Assembly (NCBI GenBank): GCA_019312705.1 | Contig: JAFDCW010000144.1 | Span: forward strand, 1 to 8,269 | DNA length: 8,269 nucleotides | Direction: 5' to 3' | Source of the DNA: Deltaproteobacteria bacterium | Lineage (GTDB): Bacteria > Myxococcota > Polyangia > Polyangiales > B10-G4 | In this document: in pieces, positions 1 through 6,998 of the stretch | Layout: every line of letters starts with the position of its first letter | Position numbering within the stretch: position 1 is the first letter of the stretch | Notes under the pieces: generated by a model | What the model saw: only the letters and a program-made list of their open reading frames with translations | The model's database searches: none | Told to the model about the DNA's origin: nothing | Position numbers and translations under genes: made by a program

Positions 1-566
1 TCGCGTCGCATGGTGCTGGCAGACCCTTCTTGGTAGCGCATCATCAGCACCTTGCCCTCGCCGCCGAGCAACTCTCCGAGGCGACGGGCCGCGAGGCGCC
101 CGCCCTCCATGTTGTCGGTCGCGACGAAGCTCACCCGGCCGTCCCAATCGAGGTCCGAGTCGATGATGAGCACGGGGATGCCCTCGGCGACGGCTTCTCG
201 GGCCGGGGGCACCAGGGCCGAGTCGTCGAGGGGGGCAAGGACGATGGCGTCGACGCCCCGAGAGATGACGTCCTCGACGACACGAACCTGGTCCGAGCGG
301 TCGTCCTCACGCAGGGGCCCCTGCCAGAGGATCTCGACCGAGAGCTCGCGCCCCGCCTTGATGGCCCCGGCGTGGATGGATTTCCAGAACTCGTGGGTCG
401 TGCCCTTGGGGATGACGGCGATGGTGCGCTGGGCGTCACCGTTCCCGGCGGCGGCGCCGTCTCCCTCGGAGCAATCGCAGCCCCCAACCCCCAAGAGCAG
501 AGGGCCCGAAAGCAAAAGCACGGCCCAAAGACCGCTGATCGTCAGATTTTTCCGCATCACGTTCAT
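1..566 (-). CDS. Sugar ABC transporter substrate-binding lipoprotein (RbsB-like, type 1 periplasmic binding fold), C-terminus off left edge
   Basis: Reverse-strand translation from the ATG at 564-566 stays open to the left edge, giving 188 residues of a protein usually around 310-350 long. A GGGGGAG Shine-Dalgarno sequence lies 5 nt upstream. The N-terminus is a lipoprotein signal: basic MRK, a hydrophobic stretch, then a VGGC lipobox with Cys30, followed by a short Gly/Ala/Asp linker. The mature part starts TIAVIPKG and has the family pattern: HEFW (59-61 aromatic, typically sugar-stacking), WQGP near 81-84, Q93 before the second helix, VDAIVLAPLDDSAL (105-118), GIPVLIIDSD (129-138) and VATDN (148-152) followed by GG. 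By family it captures a monosaccharide outside the inner membrane and delivers it to an ABC permease; permease and ATPase genes would lie to the left. It is divergent from a sugar isomerase/kinase pair, so the ligand is probably the aldose they use. The family is clear; the ligand is inferred. Confidence 0.9.
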   Translation of the reverse strand, partial: MNVMRKNLTISGLWAVLLLSGPLLLGVGGCDCSEGDGAAAGNGDAQRTIAVIPKGTTHEFWKSIHAGAIKAGRELSVEILWQGPLREDDRSDQVRVVEDVISRGVDAIVLAPLDDSALVPPAREAVAEGIPVLIIDSDLDWDGRVSFVATDNMEGGRLAARRLGELLGGEGKVLMMRYQEGSASTMRR

Positions 567-624
567 CGGGGCTCCCCCACGCGGCGAGAGCCTATAGGAT
601 TCGCGCTCATACTTGGAGGCCCCC
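567..624. promoter_or_regulatory. Compact divergent intergenic region between binding-protein and isomerase genes
   Basis: Only 58 bp separate the two divergent start codons, so transcription and translation signals for both directions must be packed here or overlap the genes. Visible elements are the leftward Shine-Dalgarno sequence next to 566, the rightward GGAGG at 615-619, and a perfect 8-bp palindrome CCTATAGG at 591-598 in the middle. The palindrome includes TATAGGAT, the most -10-like stretch, and it would be AT-rich enough to melt on either strand. I see no convincing -35 box. A shared control point for uptake and catabolism is a reasonable inference from the layout; the regulator is not in the window. 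Confidence 0.4.
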
Positions 625-2154
625 ATGAAGCCGCGTATCGCACTCTTTTGGCCCGGAGACGCCCGGGAGGAGCCCAATCGCCTCGCCATCGACAACGTAC
701 GCGGCGCGACCGAGCAGCTCGAACGGGCTCTTCGCAAGCTCGGCCGGGAGCCGTACCTCGTCGAAGGTTTCCTTTCGAAGCCCCACCACGCCATCGAAAA
801 GCTCGGGCCCATCGACGACCCGATGATCGGCGTGTGCGTGCACTGGCTCTACGGCCCCCATACGACCGACGGGGTCGTGGGCAAAGACAACCCCCTGCTG
901 CTGGCGAGCAACTTCAGCGGCCAATGGCCGGGCCTCGTCGGCCTGCTCAATACCGGCGCCTGCCTCGAGAGCCTCAACCGACCGTTCTCGCGGATCTGGA
1001 CCGCCGAGCCCGACTTCAGCGCCGACGACGAGTTCATGGACCGCCTCGACGAGTGGTGCACGACCGGCGCGATTCGCTACGGGGAAGAGGCGATCCGCTA
1101 TCACGCCCCGATCTCGGAGGCGGCGTCCAAGCTCGCCTCGGAGGTCGCAGCAGACTTCCGCTCACGGCGGGCCCTCATCTTGATGCTCGGCGACACGTCG
1201 ATGGGCATGATCAACGGCTACTTCGGGCCGCGCCTCCTGAACCGCCACGGCTTCACCGAGCACAAGGTCGACCAGGCGTGGATCATCGACCGCGGAAAAG
1301 ACATCGCTCAAAAGCGCATCGATGACGCGTTCGCCTTCGTCAAAGACAAGGGCCTCACGTTCCACTGGGGCGAGGGCGCCCACCTCGGCACCGCGGACTT
1401 CACCGAAGAGGCCACCAAAGAGCAGCTCCGGGACTACCTGGTGGTCAAGGACCTGCTCGAAGAGTTCCAGGCGGATTGCCTCGGCTGGCAATACCAGCTC
1501 GGGTTGATCCCCCTCCGGCCCCCGAGTGACCTCGCCGAGGGGCTCTTCAACTCCACCTGCCGCCCGGAGTCGAACGGCGACACGGTAGCTACGGCGACCG
1601 AAGCCGACCAGGGCAACGTGGTGCCGATGGAGATGCTCAAGCGCCTGCTGAAGAAGAAGGGCCTGCACCAGGCCGTCATGTTCCACGACGTGCGCTGGGG
1701 GGCCGAGCACGAGGGACGATTCCTGTGGCTCCTGCTCAACAGCGGGAGCTGCGGGGCCTACGCCTTCAACCACGACCCGGACAGCCTGGCCGGGGCCCAC
1801 AGCTACCGGCAGCCGTCGCTCTACTTCCCGACCCCCGGCGGCAGCTTCGCCGGCGAGAGCCTGCCGGGCGAGATGACCTGGGCCCGGGCCTACATCAAGG
1901 GCGACGAGCTCTGCATGGACATCGGCCGCGGCGAGGTCGTGAAGCTCCCGCCGGATGTCCGTGACCAGTGGTGGGACGGCACGACCCGGCAGTGGCCCTT
2001 CATGGCCGCCGACATGGGCATCGGCCGGGATACGTTGATGGCCCACTACCTGTCGAATCACGTCGCCGTCGCCTACGGCGATGTCTTCGAAGAGATGGTG
2101 GCGCTCTCCCAGGAGATGGGGTTCCGAGTTCGGATCCTCGCCGATCCGAAATGA
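625..2154 (+). CDS. L-fucose/L-arabinose isomerase family protein, predicted aldose-ketose isomerase (candidate D-arabinose isomerase)
   Basis: This 509-residue protein belongs to the FucI/AraA-like isomerases, which use a divalent metal (usually Mn) to interconvert an aldose and a ketose in the cytoplasm. E. coli FucI is longer, at about 590. The N-terminal part opens [12 protein letters not shown], and the middle has the SMGMINGYF stretch (192-200) matching the SMG segment of the family. Candidate metal/catalytic residues by position are Glu326 in ATEAD, Asp355 in FHDVRW and His479 in [10 protein letters not shown], matching the Glu-Asp-His set of FucI. The start is ATG 625 because GGAGG at 615-619 sits 5 nt before it; an in-frame TTG at 613 would consume that site. 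The adjoining kinase carries a D-ribulokinase motif. FucI enzymes also convert D-arabinose to D-ribulose, so that reaction is my best guess. L-fucose, L-arabinose or another sugar remains possible. Confidence 0.85.
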   Translation: MKPRIALFWPGDAREEPNRLAIDNVRGATEQLERALRKLGREPYLVEGFLSKPHHAIEKLGPIDDPMIGVCVHWLYGPHTTDGVVGKDNPLLLASNFSGQWPGLVGLLNTGACLESLNRPFSRIWTAEPDFSADDEFMDRLDEWCTTGAIRYGEEAIRYHAPISEAASKLASEVAADFRSRRALILMLGDTSMGMINGYFGPRLLNRHGFTEHKVDQAWIIDRGKDIAQKRIDDAFAFVKDKGLTFHWGEGAHLGTADFTEEATKEQLRDYLVVKDLLEEFQADCLGWQYQLGLIPLRPPSDLAEGLFNSTCRPESNGDTVATATEADQGNVVPMEMLKRLLKKKGLHQAVMFHDVRWGAEHEGRFLWLLLNSGSCGAYAFNHDPDSLAGAHSYRQPSLYFPTPGGSFAGESLPGEMTWARAYIKGDELCMDIGRGEVVKLPPDVRDQWWDGTTRQWPFMAADMGIGRDTLMAHYLSNHVAVAYGDVFEEMVALSQEMGFRVRILADPK

Positions 2155-2161
2155 GCGCAAA

Positions 2162-3835
2162 ATGAACAAGCGCTACTACGTCGGGGTGGACGTCGGGACC
2201 GGCAGCGCCCGGGCCGGCGTCTTCGATGGTTCGGGGAAGTGCCTCGGCACGGGCAGCCGCAAGATCCAGACGTGGCGGCCGAAACACGACTTCGTCGAGC
2301 AGTCGTCCGACGACATCTGGGCGTCTTGCGGCGCCGCCGTGCACGAGGCCGTGAGCGCCGCGGGGTTAGCCCCCGGATCTGTCGCTGGCGTCGGCTTCGA
2401 TGCCACGTGCTCGCTGGTGGCCTTAGGCGCCGACGACCTGCCGGTCACCGTGAGCCCGAGCGGCGCGCCTGCGCAAAACGTCGTCGTCTGGATGGACCAC
2501 CGGGCGACCGCCGAGGCCTCGCGAATCAACGCCGGGGGCCACGACGTGCTGAAGTACGTCGGCGGCGTGATCTCCCCCGAGATGCAGACCCCGAAGCTTG
2601 TCTGGCTGAAGGAAAACCTCCCAGAGACCTGGAAGAGCACCGCGCGCTTCTTCGACCTGCCGGACTTCCTCGTTTACCGGGCGACGGGACGCGACGTGCG
2701 CTCGCTCTGCACCACCGTCTGCAAGTGGACCTACCTCGGCCACGAGGGAGACGGGGGACGCTGGGACGATGCGTTCTTCGACGCGGTCGGCCTCGGCGAC
2801 CTGCGAGATGAAGGCTACCGGCGCATCGGCACCGACGTGCGCCCGATGGGCGAGCGGGCCGGCGAACTGACCGAAGCGGCGGCGAAGGACCTCGGCCTCG
2901 CCCCCGGCACCCCCGTCGCCGTCTCGATCATCGACGCCCACGCCGGGGGCCTCGGCCTCCTCGGCGCCCCCCTCGATGGCAAGGCCCCAACCCCCGAAGA
3001 CCTCGAACGACGCCTGGCCCTCATCGGCGGCACGTCGAGCTGCCACATGGCCGTGAGCCGGGAGCCGCGCTACGTCGACGGCGTCTGGGGGCCGTATTTT
3101 TCGGCCATGGTCCCGGGACTCTGGCTCACCGAAGGTGGGCAAAGCGCCACCGGCGCCCTCATCGACCACGTCATCCACTCCCACGCTCGCGGCAAGGAGC
3201 TCGCCGCCCGCGCCGACGAGGAAGGCACAACGGTCTACGCCCTGCTCAATGAACGTCTCGACGAGCTGGCCCAAGACGCCCAAGACGCCCAAGACGCATC
3301 GAAGGTGCCCTTCCCGGCGGCTCTCACCCGAGAGATGCACGTACTGCCGTACTTCCACGGCAATCGTAGCCCGCGGGCCGATCCGACCCTCCGCGGCGTC
3401 GTCACCGGCCTCTCGCTCTGGGACACCATCGACTCCCTCGCCCTCCAGTACCTCGCGACGATCCAGGCCATCGCCTACGGCACGCGCCACATCATCGACG
3501 CGATGAACGCGGCGGGGCACCACATCGACACCCTCATCGCGACCGGCGGCGACGCAAAGAACCCCGTCTTCCTCCGCGAGCACGCCAACGCCACCGGATG
3601 CCGCATCGCCTTGCCGCGAGAGCAGGAAGCCGTCCTCCTCGGCTCGGCCATCCTCGGTTCGGTCGCATCCGGAGATCACGCAACCGTCGTCGACGCCATG
3701 GGCGCGATGAGCGCCGCCGGCGAGACCATCGAGCCGGGCGGACCCGAGGTGCGCGCCTACCACGACAGGAAACACGCCGTGTTTCTGCGCATGTACGACG
3801 ACCAGATGGCGTATCGAAACTTGATGGACGGATAG
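2162..3835 (+). CDS. FGGY-family pentulose kinase, probable D-ribulokinase
   Basis: This 557-residue cytoplasmic sugar kinase is predicted to phosphorylate a ketopentose with ATP. The actin-like first domain starts with [15 protein letters not shown] (7-21, phosphate loop) and contains GFDATCSLV (78-86). TCSLV is the signature reported for D-ribulokinases of the human FGGY/yeast YDR109C group. Further family features are VVWMDHRA (108-115), [12 protein letters not shown] (165-176), Asp258 in IIDAHAGG as probable catalytic base, GGTSSCH (289-295), [12 protein letters not shown] (321-332) and the ATP-side loop ATGGDAKNP (460-468). It begins 7 bp after the isomerase stop, so the two are probably co-transcribed. 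The only Shine-Dalgarno candidate is a weak GAG overlapping that stop codon, which suggests translational coupling. ATG 2162 is chosen because family homology starts immediately after it; an in-frame ATG at 2081 would extend into the isomerase with no homology. An in-frame triplicated Gln-Asp-Ala unit lies at 371-379. L-ribulose or xylulose specificity cannot be excluded. Confidence 0.9.
   Translation: MNKRYYVGVDVGTGSARAGVFDGSGKCLGTGSRKIQTWRPKHDFVEQSSDDIWASCGAAVHEAVSAAGLAPGSVAGVGFDATCSLVALGADDLPVTVSPSGAPAQNVVVWMDHRATAEASRINAGGHDVLKYVGGVISPEMQTPKLVWLKENLPETWKSTARFFDLPDFLVYRATGRDVRSLCTTVCKWTYLGHEGDGGRWDDAFFDAVGLGDLRDEGYRRIGTDVRPMGERAGELTEAAAKDLGLAPGTPVAVSIIDAHAGGLGLLGAPLDGKAPTPEDLERRLALIGGTSSCHMAVSREPRYVDGVWGPYFSAMVPGLWLTEGGQSATGALIDHVIHSHARGKELAARADEEGTTVYALLNERLDELAQDAQDAQDASKVPFPAALTREMHVLPYFHGNRSPRADPTLRGVVTGLSLWDTIDSLALQYLATIQAIAYGTRHIIDAMNAAGHHIDTLIATGGDAKNPVFLREHANATGCRIALPREQEAVLLGSAILGSVASGDHATVVDAMGAMSAAGETIEPGGPEVRAYHDRKHAVFLRMYDDQMAYRNLMDG
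3269..3295 (+). repeat. Three perfect 9-bp tandem units inside the kinase gene
   Basis: The unit GCCCAAGAC occurs three times without mismatch and is followed by a GC start of a fourth. Being 9 bp long it preserves the reading frame and encodes Gln-Asp-Ala triplets (residues 371-379) in a hydrophilic stretch between RLDELA and SKVPFP. This is probably a surface loop between the kinase core segments. Such short in-frame repeats arise by slippage. Confidence 0.9.
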
Positions 3836-3839
3836 ATCC

Positions 3840-3849
3840 GGGCGCGCCC
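3840..3849. repeat. GC palindrome filling the gap between convergent genes
   Basis: The self-complementary decamer GGGCGCGCCC lies between the kinase stop (3833-3835) and the last base of the oppositely oriented peptidase gene (stop codon 3850-3852). The whole gap is only 14 bp. There is no loop and no T-run, so it is not a standard intrinsic terminator. It could contribute to separating the two convergent transcripts, or be chance in GC-rich DNA. Confidence 0.35.
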
Positions 3850-4758
3850 TCAGCGCGGTTCGCTTCGGCACGCGGGGGCGAAAAACTCCGGCCGGTACTC
3901 GAAGTGAAACGTGTCGTAGTGGTGCCAGCGGCCGCCCCAGATGAAGCCCTGGGCTTCGAAGGCCCGGATGATGGCCTCAGGCATGCGGCTCGCCTCGAGT
4001 CCCCGGAAGGGGCGCTGCCAGCGCCAGTACTCGCCGCAGTCGGTGTTCAAGTCGATGGCGATGCCATAGGCATGGCCCGATAGCCGGTCAGTCCCGCGAA
4101 TCTGCCGATACGAAAACGAGCCGATGGACGGTTCGAGGCAATGACGCGCCTCGGGAGGCAGCTCCGAGAGCGACGCGATGACTGCGCGCAAAGCGTCGGC
4201 GGCGCCGTTCTCGATCGAGACGCGAACCGTTGCAGCCGAAGGCCAGGGCACGTCGACGAGGTGGGCCCGAACGGCGCGTTCGCCGTCGCCGTAGGCGTTG
4301 GCGAAGAGGGCCGGGTGACGGGCGCGGCCCGGCTCGTCACCTTCGGCGACGGGCGCGAACGGTCCGCCCGCCGGGTAGAGCTGGGCCACGATGTCCTCGA
4401 GGTCTGGGTCCGTGAGGCGCGCATCCGCGTCCTTGTCGCGGCCGTCGTCCCACGGGACTTCGCGGCCGTCGCGAAGTGTCACGAACCACGCGCCGTCCCG
4501 GGCCTCGACCGAGCGGATGGCGTCCGGGTAGGCCGCCGTCAGGCAAGAGAGCCGCGGTGGCTCCCCGTCTTCGTCGGACTGCGTCTCGGGGACCGACCCG
4601 TCAACGACCTCCGGCGGGGCGACCGCGAGCTCGGTCTCGCCCCGCCCCCCCTCGGGCGGGGGAACGGGCACCTCGACGACAGGACCAGGGCTCGCGCCGC
4701 AGCCCAGAAGCAGGAGCAGGAGCAGCTGAAGCACCAGCGCCAAGAGCGCTCGAACCAT
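3850..4758 (-). CDS. M15-family zinc metallopeptidase lipoprotein (D-Ala-D-Ala carboxypeptidase/L-Ala-D-Glu peptidase-like)
   Basis: This 302-residue protein has a short lipoprotein signal: MVRALLAL, a run of seven leucines, then LLGC with Cys20. An extracytoplasmic linker rich in Pro, Glu, Asp and Val follows (about 21-70). The C-terminal third carries the M15 zinc site. LSGHAYGIAIDLN supplies His229 and Asp236, and WHHYDTFHFEYRPE supplies His285 as third ligand, with GFIWGGRW just before as in VanY/Peptidase_M15_4 proteins. SFSYRQIRGTDRLS leading into the first motif is also typical. By family it trims peptidoglycan stem peptides, cleaving D-Ala-D-Ala or L-Ala-D-Glu bonds; which bond is not readable here. 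The start is uncertain: ATG 4758 has a weak Shine-Dalgarno sequence, and an in-frame TTG at 4773 would add five residues without disturbing the signal. It lies 154 bp after transketolase in the same direction, across a hairpin-containing gap, so it may have its own promoter. Confidence 0.85.
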   Translation of the reverse strand: MVRALLALVLQLLLLLLLGCGASPGPVVEVPVPPPEGGRGETELAVAPPEVVDGSVPETQSDEDGEPPRLSCLTAAYPDAIRSVEARDGAWFVTLRDGREVPWDDGRDKDADARLTDPDLEDIVAQLYPAGGPFAPVAEGDEPGRARHPALFANAYGDGERAVRAHLVDVPWPSAATVRVSIENGAADALRAVIASLSELPPEARHCLEPSIGSFSYRQIRGTDRLSGHAYGIAIDLNTDCGEYWRWQRPFRGLEASRMPEAIIRAFEAQGFIWGGRWHHYDTFHFEYRPEFFAPACRSEPR

Positions 4759-4776
4759 CCGGATTATCGCCAACGC

Positions 4777-4792
4777 GGGTCACATGGGACCC
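4777..4792. promoter_or_regulatory. Inverted repeat upstream of the peptidase gene, possible operator
   Basis: Arms GGGTC (4777-4781) and GACCC (4788-4792) are perfect complements around a 6-base centre, lying 19-34 bp upstream of the peptidase ATG on the reverse strand. A reverse-strand TTGACG (4808-4813) resembles a -35 box, but I find no good -10 at 16-18 bp spacing. The repeat could be an operator or a leader hairpin. The arms are only 5 bp, so chance occurrence is quite possible. Confidence 0.25.
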
Positions 4793-4824
4793 AATGTCGC
4801 TCAATTGCGTCAATCGCCGAGCGC

Positions 4825-4875
4825 GCCCGCAGGGGCGGGCCGAAGGAATACCAAAGGTATTTCGAGGGCGGGCCC
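4825..4875. repeat. Two adjacent small hairpins with an interleaved 9-bp direct repeat between transketolase and peptidase genes
   Basis: Hairpin one has arms GCCCGC (4825-4830) and GCGGGC (4835-4840) with a 4-base loop. Hairpin two has arms AATACC (4847-4852) and GGTATT (4856-4861) around an AAA loop, extendable on the plus strand by a G-T and a G-C pair (4845-4863). Overlapping these, GGGCGGGCC occurs at 4833-4841 and again at 4866-4874, 33 bp apart, each soon followed by GAGGA or GAAGGA. The second copy runs into the palindrome GGGCCC at 4870-4875. No T-run follows either stem in the direction of transcription (leftward), so a classical intrinsic terminator is unlikely. An RNA-level structure at the 3' end of tkt, a leader element for the peptidase, or a dispersed intergenic repeat unit would fit. 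The rest of 4759-4912 shows no open frame that looks like a gene. Confidence 0.5.
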
Positions 4876-4912
4876 GAGGACGAAAGCCGGCGAGTGGCGT
4901 GAGTGAACGGCA

Positions 4913-6940
4913 TTAGCCTAGGAGCCGCTTCGCCTCGGCCACCATCGCCTCGGCCGTGAGGCCGAACTTCTCGTAGAGCACGGTCGCCGGAGCCGATGCA
5001 CCGTAGTGTTCGAGGGTCACGAAGCCGCCCTCACTGCCCACCCAGCGCTCCCAGCCCATGCGGATGCCGGCTTCGACGACGACCCGGGCCGAGACGGCCG
5101 GTGGAAGCACCGAGTCGCGGTACGCGCGGTCCTCTTCGGCGAAGAGCTCCCAGCTGGGCATCGAGACCACCCGGGCCCGGACGCCGTCCGCCGCCAGGTC
5201 CTTCTGGGCTGCCAGGGCGATGGACACTTCGCTGCCAGTGCCGATGAGGATCACCTCGGGGTCGCCGTCACCGGCCGCCTCGGAGAGCACGTAGGCGCCG
5301 CGATGCACGCCCTCGGCGCTGCTCATCACCGTCCGGTCGACGGTCGGCATCGACTGCCGCGTCAGCACCAAGGCAACCGGACCGGGTCGGCCGAGCATCG
5401 CCTTCCACGCTTCGATGACCTCGTTGGCGTCGCCGGGGCGAATGGTGGTCATGCCCGGGATGGTGCGCAGCGCTGCGAGATGCTCGACGGGCTGGTGGGT
5501 GGGCCCGTCCTCTCCGACGCCGATCGAATCGTGGGTGAAGAGATAGCGCACGGGGATCTGCATCAGCGCCGCGAGGCGAATCGCCGGACGCATGTAGTCG
5601 CTGAACACCAAGAAGGTGGCGCCATAGGGGATGACCCCGCCGTGCAGCGCCATGCCGTTGCACGCCGAGGCCATCGCGTGCTCGCGGATACCCCAGTGCA
5701 CGTTCCGGGGGCCTGCTTCGGCCCCGGGGCCTTGCTCGACGGCAGGCCCGCCGAAGTCGGCGAATCCCTTTTGGTACGACAAGTTCGAAGCCGCCAGGTC
5801 GGCAGAACCGCCGACGAGGTTGCCGAGGGTCTGGCTGATGGCCGCGATGACCGCGCCACTCGATTTGCGGGTCGCCATGCCCTTGGCGTCGGCTTCGAAG
5901 GGGGTCACCCCTCTGTCCCAGCCACTGGGCAGCTTGCCGGCCATGGCCTCTTCGAAGGCCGCCGCGAGCTCCGGGTGATCGCTCCGATACGCGGCGAACT
6001 TCTCCTGCCAAGCGGCGTAGCCCGCCTGGCCCCGGGCCTTGATCCCGTCCGTCACAACGCCGAGATCCGAAGGCACGCGGAAGCTCTCATCGGGCCAGCC
6101 CATGAGCTTCTTGGTCGCCGTGATCTCCTCGGGTCCGAGGGGCGAGCCATGGGCCTTCGAAGTGTTCTGCTTGTTGGGCGCGGGCCAGCCGATGATGGTC
6201 TTGACTCGGATCAGGCTGGGGCGGGGGTCGTTCTTGGCCGCCTCGGCGGCCCGACCGAGGGCTATGAGGTCGTTGCCGTCGTCGACGCTCTGGGTATGCC
6301 AGCCAAAGGCGTCGAAGCGCGCGACGACGTCCTCGGTGAAGGTGATGTCGGTGCGGCCGTCGATGGTGATCGAGTTGTCGTCCCAGAAGACGACCAGCTT
6401 GCCGAGGCCGAGGTGCCCCGCGAGGGAACCGGCTTCAGACGAGATGCCTTCCATGAAGTCGCCGTCCGAGGCGATGGTCCACGTGTGATGATCGACGATC
6501 TCGTGGCCGGGTCGATTGAAGCGCCCCGCGAGATGACGCTCGGCGAGGGCCATGCCGACGGCGTTGGCGAAACCCTGACCGAGGGGCCCGGTCGTCGTAT
6601 CGACGCCCGCCGTGTGCCCGAACTCGGGATGCCCCGGCGTCTTGCTGTCCCACTGCCGGAATGCCCGAAGCTCATCGAGGGGCAGGTCGTAGCCCGAGAG
6701 ATGCAGGAGCGAGTACTGGAGCATCGACGCGTGGCCGCAAGACATCACGAATCGATCGCGGTCCGCCCACTCGGGGTGCGCCGGGTCGTGGCTCCGGAGG
6801 GCGTTGAAGATCAACCACCCGACCGGGGCGAGGCCCAGGGGTGCCCCGGGATGCCCGGAGTTGGCCGCTTGAATCGCATCCATGGACAGGCAACGGATCG
6901 TATCGATCGCGAGCTGGTCGAGCTGGTCGGGGCTTCCCAT
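4913..6940 (-). CDS. tkt: Transketolase
   Basis: This 675-residue thiamine-diphosphate enzyme moves two-carbon units between ketose and aldose phosphates in the pentose phosphate or Calvin pathway (cytoplasm). The size is normal. The pyrophosphate domain has His30 in [10 protein letters not shown], His70 in SCGHAS, His104 in TPGHPE, GPLGQG (118-123) and the ThDP-Mg motif SDGDFMEG running to Asn189 in DDNSITIDG. Ser replaces the first Gly of GDG, a common bacterial variant. The pyrimidine domain has the cofactor-activating Glu420 in [11 protein letters not shown], His470, [14 protein letters not shown] (476-489) with His482, and Arg528 in LTRQ. A third domain ends in AKRLLG. The start is ATG 6940: AGGAG (6950-6954, reverse strand) lies 9 nt upstream and homology begins at once. 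A longer frame reaches back to 7060 but would overlap the upstream gene with a non-homologous Arg/Ser-rich extension. A 58-bp gap separates it from that upstream same-strand gene, so they may share a transcript. Confidence 0.97.
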   Translation of the reverse strand: MGSPDQLDQLAIDTIRCLSMDAIQAANSGHPGAPLGLAPVGWLIFNALRSHDPAHPEWADRDRFVMSCGHASMLQYSLLHLSGYDLPLDELRAFRQWDSKTPGHPEFGHTAGVDTTTGPLGQGFANAVGMALAERHLAGRFNRPGHEIVDHHTWTIASDGDFMEGISSEAGSLAGHLGLGKLVVFWDDNSITIDGRTDITFTEDVVARFDAFGWHTQSVDDGNDLIALGRAAEAAKNDPRPSLIRVKTIIGWPAPNKQNTSKAHGSPLGPEEITATKKLMGWPDESFRVPSDLGVVTDGIKARGQAGYAAWQEKFAAYRSDHPELAAAFEEAMAGKLPSGWDRGVTPFEADAKGMATRKSSGAVIAAISQTLGNLVGGSADLAASNLSYQKGFADFGGPAVEQGPGAEAGPRNVHWGIREHAMASACNGMALHGGVIPYGATFLVFSDYMRPAIRLAALMQIPVRYLFTHDSIGVGEDGPTHQPVEHLAALRTIPGMTTIRPGDANEVIEAWKAMLGRPGPVALVLTRQSMPTVDRTVMSSAEGVHRGAYVLSEAAGDGDPEVILIGTGSEVSIALAAQKDLAADGVRARVVSMPSWELFAEEDRAYRDSVLPPAVSARVVVEAGIRMGWERWVGSEGGFVTLEHYGASAPATVLYEKFGLTAEAMVAEAKRLLG

Positions 6941-6949
6941 CGTCGGCTT

Positions 6950-6954
6950 CTCCT
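6950..6954 (-). promoter_or_regulatory. Shine-Dalgarno site fixing the transketolase start
   Basis: AGGAG on the reverse strand is 9 nt before ATG 6940. It decides between this start and the longer in-frame alternative at 7060, which would overlap the preceding gene. Confidence 0.7.
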
Positions 6955-6998
6955 GATCGGACCGCGAAAGGATCCGGGGTGGGGGAAGGCTCGATCTA

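Noticed and set aside
30..1325. A 431-codon forward frame crossing the binding-protein gene and the isomerase gene
   Set aside because: It spans the divergent gap and overlaps two clearly homologous genes in other frames; the translation is low-complexity Arg/Pro-rich.
3836..3849. Bidirectional intrinsic terminator between the convergent genes
   Set aside because: Only a loopless GC decamer is present, without a T-run on either side.
2423..3871. A 482-codon frame antisense to the kinase
   Set aside because: No recognisable domain; it is explained as a GC-bias shadow of the kinase reading frame.
4785..4813. A sigma70-type promoter for the peptidase gene using TTGACG at 4808-4813
   Set aside because: No acceptable -10 hexamer at 16-18 bp; only the -35 half matches.
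4797..4902. A small forward gene in the transketolase-peptidase gap
   Set aside because: Open frames there continue antisense from the peptidase gene, lack a start with a Shine-Dalgarno sequence and read as Arg/Gly-rich sequence through the hairpins.
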